Positions 24,054-35,711 are shown, counted from the stretch's first letter. The stretch is DNA of 64,000 nt from Saccharina japonica (GCA_008828725.1 MEHQ01001682.1:166329-230328), one strand, 5' to 3'. Notes: generated by a model from the letters alone, not told the origin. Program-made: numbers and translations.

Positions 24054-24285
24054 ATTAATAGTAGGCTCTTATCCCCCCCTCCCCACTTCGTACGGTTCGT
24101 GCCTTGCATTTTTATCGGGAGAAGACTGCAGCCTGCAGCCCTTTCTTCCCCCGCCGACTCGCGTCGACTTGCTCCTACCCACGCTATACGAAGGCGCTCT
24201 CAGCAGTTGGTTCCTTTTGTTGTTGTTGTTGTTGTTGTTGCCAAATTAAGTCAAAATCTCCCCACGGTGTGGGATTCGAACTCGG
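24054..24285 (-). mobile_element. tRNA-derived SINE copy with (GTT)n linker
   Basis: The body (GTAGGCTCTTATCCCC, GCATTTTTATCGGGAGAAGA) leads to a (GTT)7 run at 24218-24240 and a head with GTGGGATTCGAACTCGGG. The tail side is cut at a TATTAATAG word (24053). Confidence 0.65.
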
Positions 24286-25141
24286 GTACCTAATCAATGT
24301 CATTCATACATTTTTTTTTTTTTTTTTAATCAATGTCATTCATACAAAGTAGCAATATAATTTGAAGCTACGTATGTATTATATTAATATCAATAATATA
24401 ACCCTTCGTGACCCTTATCAGCAATCAATGCGAGTCGCTGTGTACGGTACCACGGGTGGTTGACATGGTATGAATCATATTTATTATAGTAAATGGTAAT
24501 CATTGCTTGCCCCCCTGCTGCTGTCGTGCGCGTTTTTGATATAACATAACAGCAGTACGTCGTACGTACCGTGATCTTTACCCACAAATCTTACCGAGAT
24601 AAATGTCACCAACTTAATATTTCGATTTTTGTGGTGGTCCACACATTTGTTTTCCAGATTGTTCAGAACGCGCGAAGTCGCGCTCGAGTCGATCCTTTAG
24701 CCTGGACTAGGGTTGGGGTTAGGGTTGAGTTGGGCCGACGCCTCCTCATTTGTTTAAAAATGAAGAAAAACAAAAAAAAAGTCCGAAAAAACGTTAATAA
24801 CAGCATACATGTCATAATTTATTGGGTACTTGATCTGTGGTAATTTGATATGTATCATACGATTTACCGGTGAAAGGTGAAGGCGCCTCACCGAAAAACA
24901 GCCAAATCACAAATCAAGGAACGTTCAGGGTTCGAAAATCAAAAGAAATTGGAAACAGCAGCAGTTCACGTTACCTCCTTTGGAGATTGTTCTGGCGTAC
25001 GTACTCCTCTCTCATGTCAATTATTTGCGTGTTTTTGAATTAATATATGACATGTGCGTGCGTACCTTGTATATCATATATACCTGGTTGTTATATATTG
25101 TTGTTTCTGTTATTCTCGCCATTCACCGCTTAACCCCTTAA
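24286..25141. other. Intron sequence
   Basis: AT-rich. It contains a TTTT-flanked duplicate of AATCAATGTCATTCATAC (24290 and 24328) and a telomere-like tract TAGGGTTGGGGTTAGGGTTG at 24709-24728. No exon seen. Confidence 0.45.
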
Positions 25142-25238
25142 CTAACCCTTATAGGACTGGAGTCCCGTTTTGGGGACAAATTACTTACAATTAGAGTGGT
25201 TTGTCCCCAAAAAGGGACTGCAGTTCTTAAGGGGTTAA
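25142..25238. mobile_element. TTAA-type palindromic MITE, near-perfect hairpin
   Basis: AGGACTGGAGTCCCGTTTTG faces AAAAAGGGACTGCAGTTCTT over a short AATTAGAG centre, ending in TTAA. Confidence 0.85.
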
Positions 25239-25239
25239 G

Positions 25240-25319
25240 TTAAGAACTGATCCCACCTATTTGGGGACAAACTACTTGGAATTAGTGTGGTACACTTTTT
25301 TCAGTTATTTATGGGTTAA
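25240..25319. mobile_element. Second TTAA-type MITE, directly adjacent
   Basis: The AAGAACTGATCCC subfamily, beginning one base after the previous copy and ending ATGGGTTAA. Two subfamilies thus lie side by side. Confidence 0.8.
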
Positions 25320-25361
25320 CTCATCATGCCCAAAAGCATGTGTCCGTAAATCAGAAGACAG

Positions 25362-27139
25362 TACGAGGCCCAGGTCTTTAACAGCACGCCGCAGGCGCAA
25401 ATAGGCATATGGAGATACGCCCGCCGCAGGCGAAAAAAAATGAAATAGGCACGTAGATAGGCAAATGCCTGAAATGCCTTAAACGTGCCTATCTATGCCT
25501 GAAATAATGCCTTAAACCGTGCCTGAAACCTTCAAGGCACATCCCACACTAATTTCAAGTAGTTTTAGGGCTTCAGGCATAAATGCCTATCTTGCTCAAT
25601 CCCATCCTAATTTCAAGTAGTTTTGGGTTTCAGGCATAAATGCCTATCTTGCTTCCTATCTTGCTCAATCCCAGACTAATTTCAAGTAGTTTTGGGTTTC
25701 AGGCACAAATGCCTATCTTGCTCAATCCACACTAATTTCAAGTAGTTTAGGGTTTCAGGCATAAATGCCTGTTTTGCTCAATCCACAATATTTTCAAGTA
25801 GTTAAGGGTTTCAGGCATAAATGCCTATCTTGCTCAACCCAACACTAATTTCAAGTAGTTTAGGGTTTTAGACATAAATGCCTATCTTGCTCAACACGCG
25901 ACTGTAACACATTTTGAACTGCACCTTCGTTCTCGGAGACGAGCCACTAGACGAACTACTTGGAAATAGTTATAGCATTTTCCCTTTGGAACTGCACACC
26001 TGCGTTTTTCCTATGATTGAAGTTTCGGAGCAACGAAATGGCAAAAAATAGCTAACAATACGACTACGACTTCGTACAGCAGTAGCTTAAAAACATATGT
26101 ATATACAACAGCAAACAAGGCTGCAGGTGTGCGCGTTAACTACTGTAGTAATATATTCACCAGAATATTGGTGTTCGGCGATACGCAAATTTCCTCGAGA
26201 CTCGACTATTAATAGGTATTTTGTACTGGCTCAACGTGAACCATCGTACGGTTATGCCATCATTCATCGTCGTGTACCGCTTGGGAAAGCTACACTCCCG
26301 CTTGTGTTTTTTGGCTTCCGCGAAGTGTCGCGTACCGTATTAATAATGGAACAGGGGACGCTCTCTACAGCTATAACTCATATAAAATGTATGAACCAAA
26401 ACGAGCTTTGGGTTCGCACTGTTAATAAAAATAAATCATCAATTTCGAATCCAAACCTTGTGCATGCGCGGGCGAGCAAATCAAGCCCCAGCGTTGATTC
26501 TGTTCTGCCCCATCACCCTTCAGCGATATGATCGGTCGATTCATCGGACACAAAAACCACAAGAAAGCACCATCCAACTCATTGAAAGCCCGTTGCCTAG
26601 TCTACATCGTTCTGTGAAGAGCCTGCGTATCAGAAGACGCCAAGCAAGAGTGTTGTTCTACGTCACCCAATGACCCTCACTTGACGGCACACTACGATTG
26701 GTGTTGACCGTTGACCCCTCTCTACCGCAATCTACGAAACTGCTGATGGTGTGTGCGTACTTCCTTCTTCACCGGGCATGGTGCCTGCCACCCAGAAGGT
26801 GGTATCGTGATCTCTGGAACGACACCATCCCTGGCTGTTAGCAGAGCTGTGGCCGTGCGGGATGCTATGGCTGTGCGCTGTGCGTCTGTGCGTGCACTGA
26901 TACACTGTGTGACCGCGTGACCGCAAAAAAAAAAACACAACAAATAACCACCTTTCCCCTAAATTTGGGAGTTCCAATAAAACGGCGTTATTTTTTCATG
27001 CCTTTTTTGTCATTTTGACATGCCTGGCCGTGCCTGAGAAAAGATAGGCAAGATAGGCACGAAAATCGCGTTCAGGCACGCTGTTTTCAGAAATGGTCAT
27101 TCAGGCATTATTTCAGGCATGCCTTAAAGGCCTGGGCCT
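25362..27139. mobile_element. 1.8-kb DNA element with AGGCCCAGGYCTTTAA ends and 9-bp direct repeats
   Basis: Near the left edge AGGCCCAGGTCTTTAA; the right end is TTAAAGGCCTGGGCCT. AGAAGACAG lies at 25353-25361 and 27140-27148, a 9-bp direct repeat as produced by Mutator-like insertions. The left TIR starts four bases inside the boundary, so the exact end is uncertain. Both subterminal regions are rich in AGGCA/TGCCT words. The centre has a plus frame (26097-26531) with no recognised domain. Confidence 0.6.
25545..25905 (+). repeat. Minisatellite of about 57-bp units with CAGGCATAAATGCCT
   Basis: About six or seven units carry CTAATTTCAAGTAGTTT, then GGGTTTCAGGCATAAATGCC and TATCTTGCTCAA. 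The centre AGGCATAAATGCCT is a palindrome. Confidence 0.85.
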
Positions 27140-27289
27140 AGAAGACAGGCTCACAAAAAAAAACTGGAACGAAATAGGGGGGAAAACCTACGTATTCAAA
27201 TCTAATACAACAGTACGTATATAGTACAAAATGCTATGCACGTACTCCGTCGTACCGGCATGCTGGTATTTTCTTTCAGTCTAGACTAT

Positions 27290-27540
27290 GTAAGGGTCGT
27301 TTTTATCGACGCACTTTTTTTTCCAAAATTTCAAATATGTTTTTTCGCGCAATTTTTTGTATTTCCACGTAATTTCCAAATATTTGAATGCGAAGCTTTC
27401 CAAATATTTTCCCCTCTCTGTTAAAATTCCAAACTTTCCAAGTAAATCCTGCTTTTCCTGCTTTTCCTGTTTTTGGAAAAAAAATATTGGAAATTTTGAA
27501 ATTTTGGAAAAACGTTTTTTCGATAAGAACGACCCCCTAA
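27290..27540. mobile_element. MITE-like element with AGGGTCGTT ends
   Basis: It starts AAGGGTCGTTTTTATCGACG and ends TCGATAAGAACGACCCCCT, forming an imperfect TIR. The inside is AT-rich with GGAAA/TTTCC words. Related pieces lie at 8450-8545 and 37590-37760. Confidence 0.6.
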
Positions 27541-28039
27541 TGAATGCATATTTATTCTAATACGTAATTTGTTTTTTTTCGTTGTGGTCATCATTCCACC
27601 CCCCTTGTCTTGTGCGGAACTAGCGCCGGCCGGTCCGCGGCGGGCTGGGCCGGGCCAGGCCGGGCCGTGTTTGGCTGCCAGCCAAGCCAGACTCTGCCGT
27701 AGCCAGTACACCTGCCAACGACTTGGGACAGATCTTCCAGCGGTATACAATAAAGTTACGGGAATTCTCAACTCACTGAAAACGGTGGTCCGCAGTTCAC
27801 AAATCGTGTTCCACAGATCGGAGTAATCAGGGTTAGGAGTTGGGTTGGGTTGGGTTGGGTTGGGTTGGGATCTAGGGTCTACGCCTGGCTGTACCTTGAT
27901 CCCACCCCCACCATCGGGACTTCTTCCTATACCGGGAATCGTGAACCATCAGCAGCCGGACCCCTGGAAGATCTGTCTCAAGCCGTTGCCAGGAAGACAA
28001 GACTCCTGGCAGCTGCACACGTCCACACGTCGATATATG
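27541..28039. other. GC-rich intron segment with telomere-like tract
   Basis: GGGCCGGGCCAGGCCGGGCC at about 27645-27665 and five TTGGG units at 27838-27868. Plus frames at 27569-27826 and 27850-28158 look mildly protein-like, but I recognise no family and find no phase-1 splice link. Confidence 0.35.
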
Positions 28040-28640
28040 ATAACAATGAAAACCAGAACGGGATTTTTCAACGCCTTCGCAGGCTTTTCCCCCCGATGAC
28101 GCTCAAAAATGTCCCCTGCTGCTATCTCAATATCTTAACCCATTCAGAACTGAAATAATTATCCCACACTTATTCTAAGTAGTTTGTCCCCGGATTTGTG
28201 GGACCAGTTCTTAAGGGGTTAATGAGCCATGGGTCAATTCTTGAGAGGAATTTATTAATAGTGGTATTGGCCGATTTTGCAGGCTCGAGATTCCAGCGGA
28301 TGGCCAACTCAGACCAACTGGCCCATTTCCGACATTTTTTCGAAACCCGGGGGGAAAAACAAAATATGAATACGAAACAGGCGGCCAGTTTCGATGTTTT
28401 ATCTAAAACCGGGTGAAAAAAAAAAAAAAAACGAAACGAAACAGGGCCAGTTGAGTATTCGTCGGAATTGCGAGCTTGCAAAATCGGCCAATACCACTCG
28501 TAGATTCCTATCGAAAAATCATCGATAGATCGTTGAGAGAGCAGGGGGGCATATTTTAACGTCCACGGAAGAAAAACCCTGCGAAGGTGTTGCAAAATCC
28601 TGTTTTGGCTTCGCCTTCAACAACATGGTCGGCCGGAGCG
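28040..28640. repeat. Inverted-repeat element with a MITE in one arm
   Basis: TTCAACGCCTTCGCAGG near 28065 matches the reverse complement of 28570-28590, and TGGTATTGGCCGATTTTGCA near 28262 matches that of 28475-28495. The left arm is broken by the MITE at 28135-28222. Confidence 0.6.
28135..28222. mobile_element. TTAA-type palindromic MITE
   Basis: TTAACCCATTCAGAACTG to GGACCAGTTCTTAAGGGGTT then AA; the right terminal TTAA lies in GGGGTTAATG. Confidence 0.8.
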
Positions 28641-29495
28641 CAGAAAAAAAACAGATGAAAAGCGCTCACCGCTCGCTGCGTTTTTGAGAAACCCCCACAA
28701 AAAAAAAAAATCCTTTCGGAATATGCGCAGGCAGGACTGGCCGGCGCAAAACGTTTGTGCAGGTCGTGTTTGGTCACTTGCAACCTTGCGCGTCTACCCA
28801 GAACTCTTATAGCCCTACCCCAGACCTAACCCGAACCCTAACCCGAACCCCTACCCTTTGGCTCGAAGTCGGCAGGGGCAGTCACGCGCCTCCGCCGCGT
28901 GATTTGGTGGCGTTTTTTCCCTTAAGAACTCGAAGCGGCCGAAAGTTCAGCCTTGACCGGCATCCTCGATCTCACAGCTGTTTTTTTTTTAATTTTTTTT
29001 TTTAGGGCTGTGCCGACCAACCCCGACCAACCAGTCCTGCATGCACAAGGGACGAGTCCCCAAATATATTGCTCGCTGTTTCCTCGGGATTTATCCCGCG
29101 GTTATGTTCGGGATTCGGCGTTATCCCGTGGCCCCGCGTGATAACATGTGCAGTCCCGCTCCCGCACGAACGAGTATTTCCCGCGCAAATACTACGAGGC
29201 GTTGGGCACTGGCACAGTATGTATGTACTGGCAGTAGTAATCTACTGATTGGCCCGCCCAGTATATTCGCCAGTAGTTTTTTTCTTACGTACGTCCACGA
29301 AACATGCCGTATAAAAATACGAAAACCCACCAAAAGCGTTTCGGGGGGGGAGAGAGAGGAGGGGCAGTATTTTGCTGCAATCCAGTATACGGATTGATTG
29401 TGACGACGGTATAATCGCTACTGACTGAGTCCGCCAGTGCCTAGCCCTAGCAAATACCCATATATATCCCGTTTCCCCGCACACGTCCCGTGTAG
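28641..29495. other. Intron sequence with telomere-like tract
   Basis: CCTAACCCGAACCCTAACCC at 28817-28836 is followed by GGCTCGAAGTCGGCAGGGGC, a combination seen again at 34900-35000. A partial R60 repeat (CATCCTCGATCTCACAGCTG) lies at 28962-28981. Confidence 0.45.
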
Positions 29496-29718
29496 CATTC
29501 ACGGGATTCGGGATACCATCAGTTTTACGGGACGTTAGCGCGGAAACAGGATATATTCACGGGATTCGGGATACCGTCAGTTTGACGGGACGTTTGCGCG
29601 GAAACGGGATATAATATATCTCGTTTCCGCGCAAACTTCCCGTTAAACTGATGGTATATATCCCGTTTCCGCGCAAACGTCCCGTAAAACTGATGGTATC
29701 CCGAATCCGGTGAATGCT
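29496..29718. repeat. Four-unit palindrome built on CGGGATACCATCAG
   Basis: Two direct units (GGGATTCGGGATACCRTCAG, GGGACGTTNGCGCGGAAAC) face two inverted ones around an AT-rich centre near 29612, so the whole block can fold into one long hairpin. Confidence 0.8.
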
Positions 29719-30959
29719 GCAGTGTGACGTCAATTCCCTTTCGACACGTAAACGAGAATCGCCCGTCACCGAACGAGAGAATCACAGGGTACTGTACGTA
29801 TTCATACCTTCATACATACGATAAACATATGGTACTACGAAGCTCCGGGGCGTCAGTTTCCGGATTCGACTCCCGAGCGTCTCTGGTTTTGTTTTGTCAT
29901 TTTTTTCAAAGAAAGTTGTGCTATTTCTTACGAGGTATTGTGCTAAAACTGTCAACCTTGCAAATGTCGCCAGAGTACCAGTACCAGCCATTGGGACTCA
30001 GTCATTCACTCGCGAGAGTCCGAGACATTTTGAAGCACTGAGTCCTCAAGCTGAAATGACTGAGTCCTCGCACGTCCCCTGGGCACCAGATGCTGAAATG
30101 ACTGAGTCCTCGCGAGTCCCCAGGGTACTACACGGCACGGTAGAACCTGAAATTACCGAGTGCTTTTTTCTTTAGAAAAAAAAAATACCTTGGTAAATTT
30201 TGTTTAAAATGTATCCGGCTTGATATAATAGGTTCCTCACAGTATGGTTTGACGTTCCCTGATTACCCGGACTTGTTGTTGCTGTTGTTGTTTGTGGTGG
30301 TGCTGTTGGCTACAGAGGTGAAGTTTCGATCGTTTCCTGTGGAAAATATCGCATGTCCCTCTCGTAGGGCTGCACACTCCCGCTGTGGAGCCTAAAAGCA
30401 AAAACTTGCAATTAGGCTTTTGGGGAGACAGAACACTTGCAGTTAGGCGCAGGTTTTGGTTTATGCACGTAGAGTGCAGCATTACTATTTACAGCAGAAG
30501 GGTTCCATATTTCATGATTTTGGTGACATCGAAACATGATTTTGTCATGTTTGCCGTGCGACAATGATGTGCAGAGATAGATGTGCAGCGTGCGCCAATC
30601 TTGAAAAAACAGACGAAGAAACAAAAGTGAAGACGAGTCAATAAGGAACACTCCGCCGAACCAATTGACGCCCACCTATATATACGAAAGCCCTCCTAAA
30701 AAAAAGGCCCCGCTGCACCTCGTCCGGCAAGCAGCAACTGAGCCCCCCCCCCTCCTCTCTAGGCCTTCCAACTTGGCATCCACCAAAAATCCGCTGTCCA
30801 TGTACTTCGTATAATGACTGATTTGTAAGTGATATGCATGTGCGCATGCCCGTGCACCTTTCCGACGCGCAGAAGGTCATGCTGTGCTGCTGGTATGAGC
30901 TGATATCGGGCGTACTAAGGACAGCCTCCCCACGGTTCTTGCCCCCTGTGTAGCTCTAC
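29719..30959. other. Intron sequence
   Basis: A small tandem pair GAAATGACTGAGTCCTCGCR lies at about 30052-30120. The rest shows no gene or recognisable element. Confidence 0.4.
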
Positions 30960-31203
30960 CCCCCTCTACCTGGTCGGTGAAAACCTGGCATGCTCCGTCC
31001 CGGCATTGTAGGGATGCGAGGGTCTATGATCATACGACTACGGCCATGCATAAACATGAAGTACCCCCCCCCCCATCGCAAGCACTGTCTGCCTGGTGGG
31101 TAAAAGCCCAATACATTGCTCCGTCCCGGCATTGCACGATAGGGATGCGAGGGTCTATGGTCATATGACTACGGCCATGGACGACATGAGTTCCGTACCC
31201 CCC
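30960..31203 (+). repeat. Two tandem copies of the TGCTCCGTCCCGGCATTG repeat
   Basis: The first (30960-31078) begins at CTGGTCGGTGAAAACCTGGC and ends in a C10 run. The second (31085-31203) follows immediately with an extra CACGATA inside the CATTG/TAGGG join. Confidence 0.8.
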
Positions 31204-31781
31204 CCGCGCCCCCAACATTTCTCACTATATTGTATATATACTCGTATATACTATTACTGCCATTTCTCCCTTCTTCCCTGGCCCAGCCAGCCCCCCCCCC
31301 CCCCGCAAAAGCTCAGTCCTTTCCCCCGAGTACTTCACATCCGAAGAAGTTTCGACGAAAATTCCGCTGTCCGTAATAGTGTCCATGGTTGGTAACCTCT
31401 ACCAGGTACATAAGCAACCTGTTGTTTCAACGACCCGAAGGGTCGTGCGGCGTAGCGGTTCCGTGTTCCTTATTCCGTATTCCGTACCTATCATGTATGG
31501 GGGACGACGGCACAGAAAAAAACTTCCATTGTAGTTTATCATGTCATCCCCCATGTACGAAGTCCCGTATTCATTGCGGTACATACGTATATACTACTAT
31601 TAATATCGGTCGTATATATATATATGTAATATCAGAGGAAGAACCTCTCCTCTGAATCTCTGTACTGCCTTCTTCAACCCCCCCCCAATATACTACGTAC
31701 GCTACTGCCGTTTGCAGAACTTTCTTGCACCTCTCCCGACTTGATGAGAGGGTTTCAGAATATGTTTGGTGTTCCATTTGA
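31204..31781. other. Intron sequence
   Basis: C14 run near 31291 and C10 run near 31680. TACCAGGTA at 31400. No gene seen. Confidence 0.4.
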
Positions 31782-32760
31782 CGCCTGCTGTCATACGAGC
31801 TGGGCTGGCCAAGAACAGCTTTTTAGTTCGTCAGTCCATATCTCACGAACTACGACGAACTACGAGTAGTCGGAGCTGAGCATATCCTGTTGATCAGCCA
31901 ATCAAAGCGGCCATGCCCGTCTGTGTTGTTTGCTGATTGGGCACGTTCGCGCAATTCGTTGATTTTTTTAGTAGTCTATTGAGCTTTTTCAGCAGAAAAT
32001 GTCTATTTGAAATCATTTTTTTATGCGGCGGAATAAAAATTGCCAGCAATGCATCCCAGATTGCACCTCGTCTGAGGACACTCCAGCACCCCACACGGGC
32101 GCGAAAAATATGGCGTCCAGCTCGCCTACGAGCACGGACGCGAGCAGTCGCTGGCAGAAGACATCCAACGTCAGCTGCTACCCAGAGCGTGGGTCTGGGA
32201 AAAGTACAAGCTCACTGTCAACCATCGCAGCTTTGCCCTATTAATAGTTTCGGTGGGAATCGGAAAAATGGGATTCTCAGTTGGTTTTTCCGAACTATGA
32301 GCTGAAAACTTGACACATCATACTTGAGGGAAAACCGAAGGGATTTCCCACTGCACCATTTTGATTTTTTTTTTCCGTCAGTTGTAGCCAAAACCAATTT
32401 TCGCATTTTTTCTGAAATCTGCCTAGTTCACGGAAAAAAATACAAAAAAAAAAATGGTGCAGTTGGCAATCCGTTCGTTTTGCCCTTAAGTAGGACGTGT
32501 CACGTTTTCAGTTCAAAACTCGAAAAACACCAACTGAGAAAGTGCCTGACCAACTAAAAAGCTATTCTTGGCCAGCCCAGCCTGTACGATAGAGGTGCAC
32601 CATGTTTTTGTTCCTGAGGTGGTCACCTAAGAGGCTCTATTTTTATCCCCCATCCAAACACCTGATTTGGGAGAAAACCAGAACAGCCTCGTACTTTATG
32701 AAAAAAAGACCCATTAACCTAGCGATAAAACACAAAAAATGTTACAACACAAACATGGTG
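31782..32760 (+). mobile_element. GACGC-type MITE copy split by a TA element
   Basis: ACGCCTGCTGTCATA before 31796 and TACGATAGAGGTGCACCATG from 32585 form one left TIR when the TA element and one TA are removed. The right end is not recognised, so its limit is a guess. Confidence 0.55.
31796..32584 (-). mobile_element. TA-flanked DNA element (family TA-II), copy 1
   Basis: TIRs GCTGGGCTGGCCAAGAACAG and the reverse complement of CTATTCTTGGCCAGCCCAGC, with TA on both sides. It shares a 50-codon minus-strand frame (31894-32094, IPPHKKMISNRHFLLKKLN) with copy 2 at 59045-59638. It carries about 170 bp that copy 2 lacks (about 32050-32225), GC-rich and coding-like on the plus strand. TATTAATAG at 32239 replaces TAG of copy 2. 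Confidence 0.8.
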
Positions 32761-32776
32761 TTCCGACGATCTGGGG

Positions 32777-32876
32777 TTAACCCATTTAGAACTGCAGTCC
32801 CGTTGAAGGGACAAACCACTCTAATTCTAAGTAATTTGTCCCCAAAACGGGACTCCAGTCCTATTATATGGGCTAA
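32777..32876. mobile_element. TTAA-type palindromic MITE
   Basis: TTAACCCATTTAGAACTGCA to GGGACTCCAGTCCTATTATA then TGGGCTAA; the right terminal TTAA has mutated to CTAA. Confidence 0.8.
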
Positions 32877-33659
32877 GGAGCCCCTTTATGCAGAAACAGA
32901 AACGTTTTCAGCCGAAAAAAAAAATGCTGCCTCCATCGTACCAGGCGTTTTTTGTACGCAATCGTGCTCCGTACAACAACCGCGGAGTAGCCTTATTAGG
33001 GGTCGGGTGCCCGTACCAAACCCAACATTTCCCATTTGTTCAACAATTTGGCAAGGCTGCCGATACAAGTCTCCTTGGTGCGCACTTCATTTCAGTGAGT
33101 GTGCCGAATCGACGGCAGTTTCCGCGTGTGTGCCCCCCCCCCTCTTCTTCGAGGCGGGGACCTCTTCGCCGAAGTTTGAAAATGTGGTTCCAGTCGCTTG
33201 AATCCGCGGTTTCGCCTATGTATTCATTTTCACATGTGTGGTACGTATACAAAACCGTCGTTTGGTCAACCGAATACAGCAGTGCCGTCAAATATCTTTT
33301 GTATTAATAGTAAACCCAAGAAACACGTGAGCTGTGGATCCTCCCGACCGATCGATATTCAAGCTTTGCTACGTAGCTGCGTGGTGTTATTACATTCAAC
33401 GTTGGGTACTTCCCTCGCGATTGAATCCTGGCCGATGACTCCCCTGGATGCCACCAGGGTCGACAAGACGATAAGTCCTTGTAGGCACGATGTCCAATTG
33501 ATTTCGTCCCATATCGTCACGTGTGGTACCGAAACAGCAGATCACGCGAAAGGGGCCCTTTGTAGCCGCGTTCAGAATAAAATAAAACAAAACGATCGCT
33601 GAGTACCGCCGTGCCGTGTGTAGTGTTTGGATGGCGTCCGTGCACACACAGCCCGTGTA
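32877..33659. other. Intron sequence
   Basis: No gene or repeat was recognised apart from a C-run near 33137 and TATTAATAG at 33302. Confidence 0.4.
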
Positions 33660-33885
33660 TGTAGCGCCGAGATAGCCGTATCCCGGACAAAATATTCCCG
33701 TTTAGTCATGTCGTCCTCGTGCCCGGGTCGCCGGATCCCCTCCCGGAAAGTACCGCGGTGGCCGGATCCCGCACAAAAACAATCCCGTCGAGTCTCGTGC
33801 TGGCTAGGTCCCGTACAAAAACCATGGCGTCGAGTCCCGTGGTGGCTGATATCCCGGCCCCCGTGGAGTCCCGCTAACTGTGGCC
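33660..33885 (+). repeat. Degenerate minisatellite with ATCCCG and GTCGAGTCCCGT
   Basis: Four or five units of about 50 bp carry GGTGGCCGGATCCCGCACAA, AAACAATCCCGTCGAGTC and variants. Confidence 0.65.
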
Positions 33886-34390
33886 CAGATACCATACAAG
33901 TAGTTTAGTACAGTGACGTTCCCGGGGCGACTTGGTTCCCGCGGGATTTTTTATTCCGGAGTGGAAAAGGCGTCCCAAGGAATGTCCTGCCTGTTTTGTG
34001 TTGTTTTCCCTCTCAAAGTCGTCTAATTGGTCAAACCCGACCTTTCGGCCGCCCTTGATTTTTAGGACCGGGCTCCGGTTTTGTGGGTAGCTTACTTCAA
34101 GCCATAATTTGCTATATCAGGTATATATTTGTTTTTAGTGTGCAGCTGTGCAGTTTTACAAAGGGCCAATGCCACCCAAGCACGCTGCGGAGCCAAGCAG
34201 CGCGACGGCCCCTGCCGACCTCGAGCCCCAGTAAAAAGGTTAGGGTCGGGGTTTTGGTCCGGGATCGGGTCGATCTGGGCCGACGTGCACCAAAAAAGCT
34301 TGAATTTGACCGACCGCCAAAAACCTGCCAGAAGTTTGTTTCGGTGCGCCGTCCTGCGTCTATTCACCTACGGCAGGGCAGTGTTTGTAT
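33886..34390. other. Intron sequence with telomere-like words
   Basis: CCCCTGCCGACCTCGAGCCC then GGTTAGGGTCGGGG near 34210-34255. This is the reverse of the GGCTCGAGGTTGGCAGGGGC plus CCTAACCC block at 34900-35000. Confidence 0.45.
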
Positions 34391-34497
34391 TTCGGGGGGC
34401 CGTAGTAAGCAGGACCAAATATTGTTAGAAAAAATAGGTAAATATATAGGATTTTGTGTATACGGTAGGTACTATTTACTATGGTGCCCCGTAACGG
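34391..34497. mobile_element. MITE with CGGGGGACCRTAGTAAATAG ends
   Basis: GGGGGGCCGTAGTAAGCAGG faces TACTATTTACTATGGTGCCC. The family has seven copies here. The centre reads AATATTGTTAGAAAAAATAGG. Confidence 0.75.
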
Positions 34498-35711
34498 TGC
34501 CCCTGAATAGCATTCTCCGCATTCTTCATGCTTGACATACACATTTCACCAGGTATATACTACGGGATAAAGCATAAAAAAACGAGAGATTTACTATATA
34601 CTACGAATGCGTATTTATGCAAGGGACGGCCCAGATTTTCATCGTACATACCACAGAGAGTAGAACAGAAACCCCCCAAATGAAACAGCTTCCCATGCAA
34701 TCATATTTTGTGCAGAAGGCGGCCCGCGTTTTAGGGCGAGCTGCCTGATCCTCGGGGTGTATCATATCCCTGTACCCCTACGATAGATAGTACCATATGC
34801 AAATCTTTCTTGCAAATTCCTGGTCCTACACTTTTTTTGTTTTTTTGTTTTTTTGGTATTTTTGGTCGATTTTTATCTTTGCACATCTGCCCAGGGACCC
34901 AACCCGACCCCAACCCGATCCCAGCCTCAACCCAAACCTAACCCAACCTTAACCCCTTGGGGGGCTCGAGGTTGGCAGGGGCGATCCCCGGTGACCGCCG
35001 CGTGTATTTTCGGCGGGAGTAGTGTCCTCGGGAGGAAAGAGAGAGAGAGAGAGAGAGAGAAAAAGACCCACCCCTCTCGCAACCACACCACCGCTGAACT
35101 CAGCAGGAGCCCCCCGGGGCCAGTATCTCTGCACACCCTGGTAGTTTCGTGGGTAGACGGACTCATAGGGGCGCTGATCCCACCCCGAGCCTGACCTGAA
35201 CCCCTACCCTGCACACGGAACTCTGGGTCTATACTCGTACTACTATTAATAGCAGCTAGCCGCCGGCAGGGCCCCACCCAATCCCCCCGACCCCACGGCG
35301 GTCGAATACGCCATACTCGAGGGTTTCCCTTCATCAAAACGGCCACAGATGAAAGCGAACTACGCTCCGCATATACCACAATATTTTCAAAGGGGTGCGG
35401 AGACGGCTATTTGCGAACCAGTACTCGGGTGTACATTTAGCGTTCCCTATTATTACTATTAATAATAGCGATTTGGAGCGAGAGCATACTATAGCTGGAG
35501 GCAAGAGGCTAGGGCACGCGCGGGCATCCACCACCTGCCGCGGACGTGTGTTCCCTCGTACCCCCCCCCCCCCCCGTTTGACTGAAATTGGCGGCGGGCT
35601 ATATACGTACGTACCCGCGTTTGACCCCTTCCCAAGATGAAAAATACTCCTTTTGAGGCCGTTTTGTTTTGTACGGGACTTGTTTTCTGAGGTATATATG
35701 TATATATATTA
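34498..35711. other. Intron sequence with telomere-like tract and (GA)n
   Basis: CAACCCAAACCTAACCCAAC at about 34930 precedes GGCTCGAGGTTGGCAGGGGC. A (GA)n run lies at 35036-35062 and a C15 run near 35560. No gene. Confidence 0.45.

Noticed and set aside
26097-26531. 144-codon frame inside the 1.8-kb element, considered as a transposase
   Set aside because: No catalytic motif or similarity to a known transposase is visible; it could be chance.
32777-32876. Small RNA gene or terminator hairpin
   Set aside because: The palindrome recurs about eleven times with TTAA edges, so a MITE explains it better.
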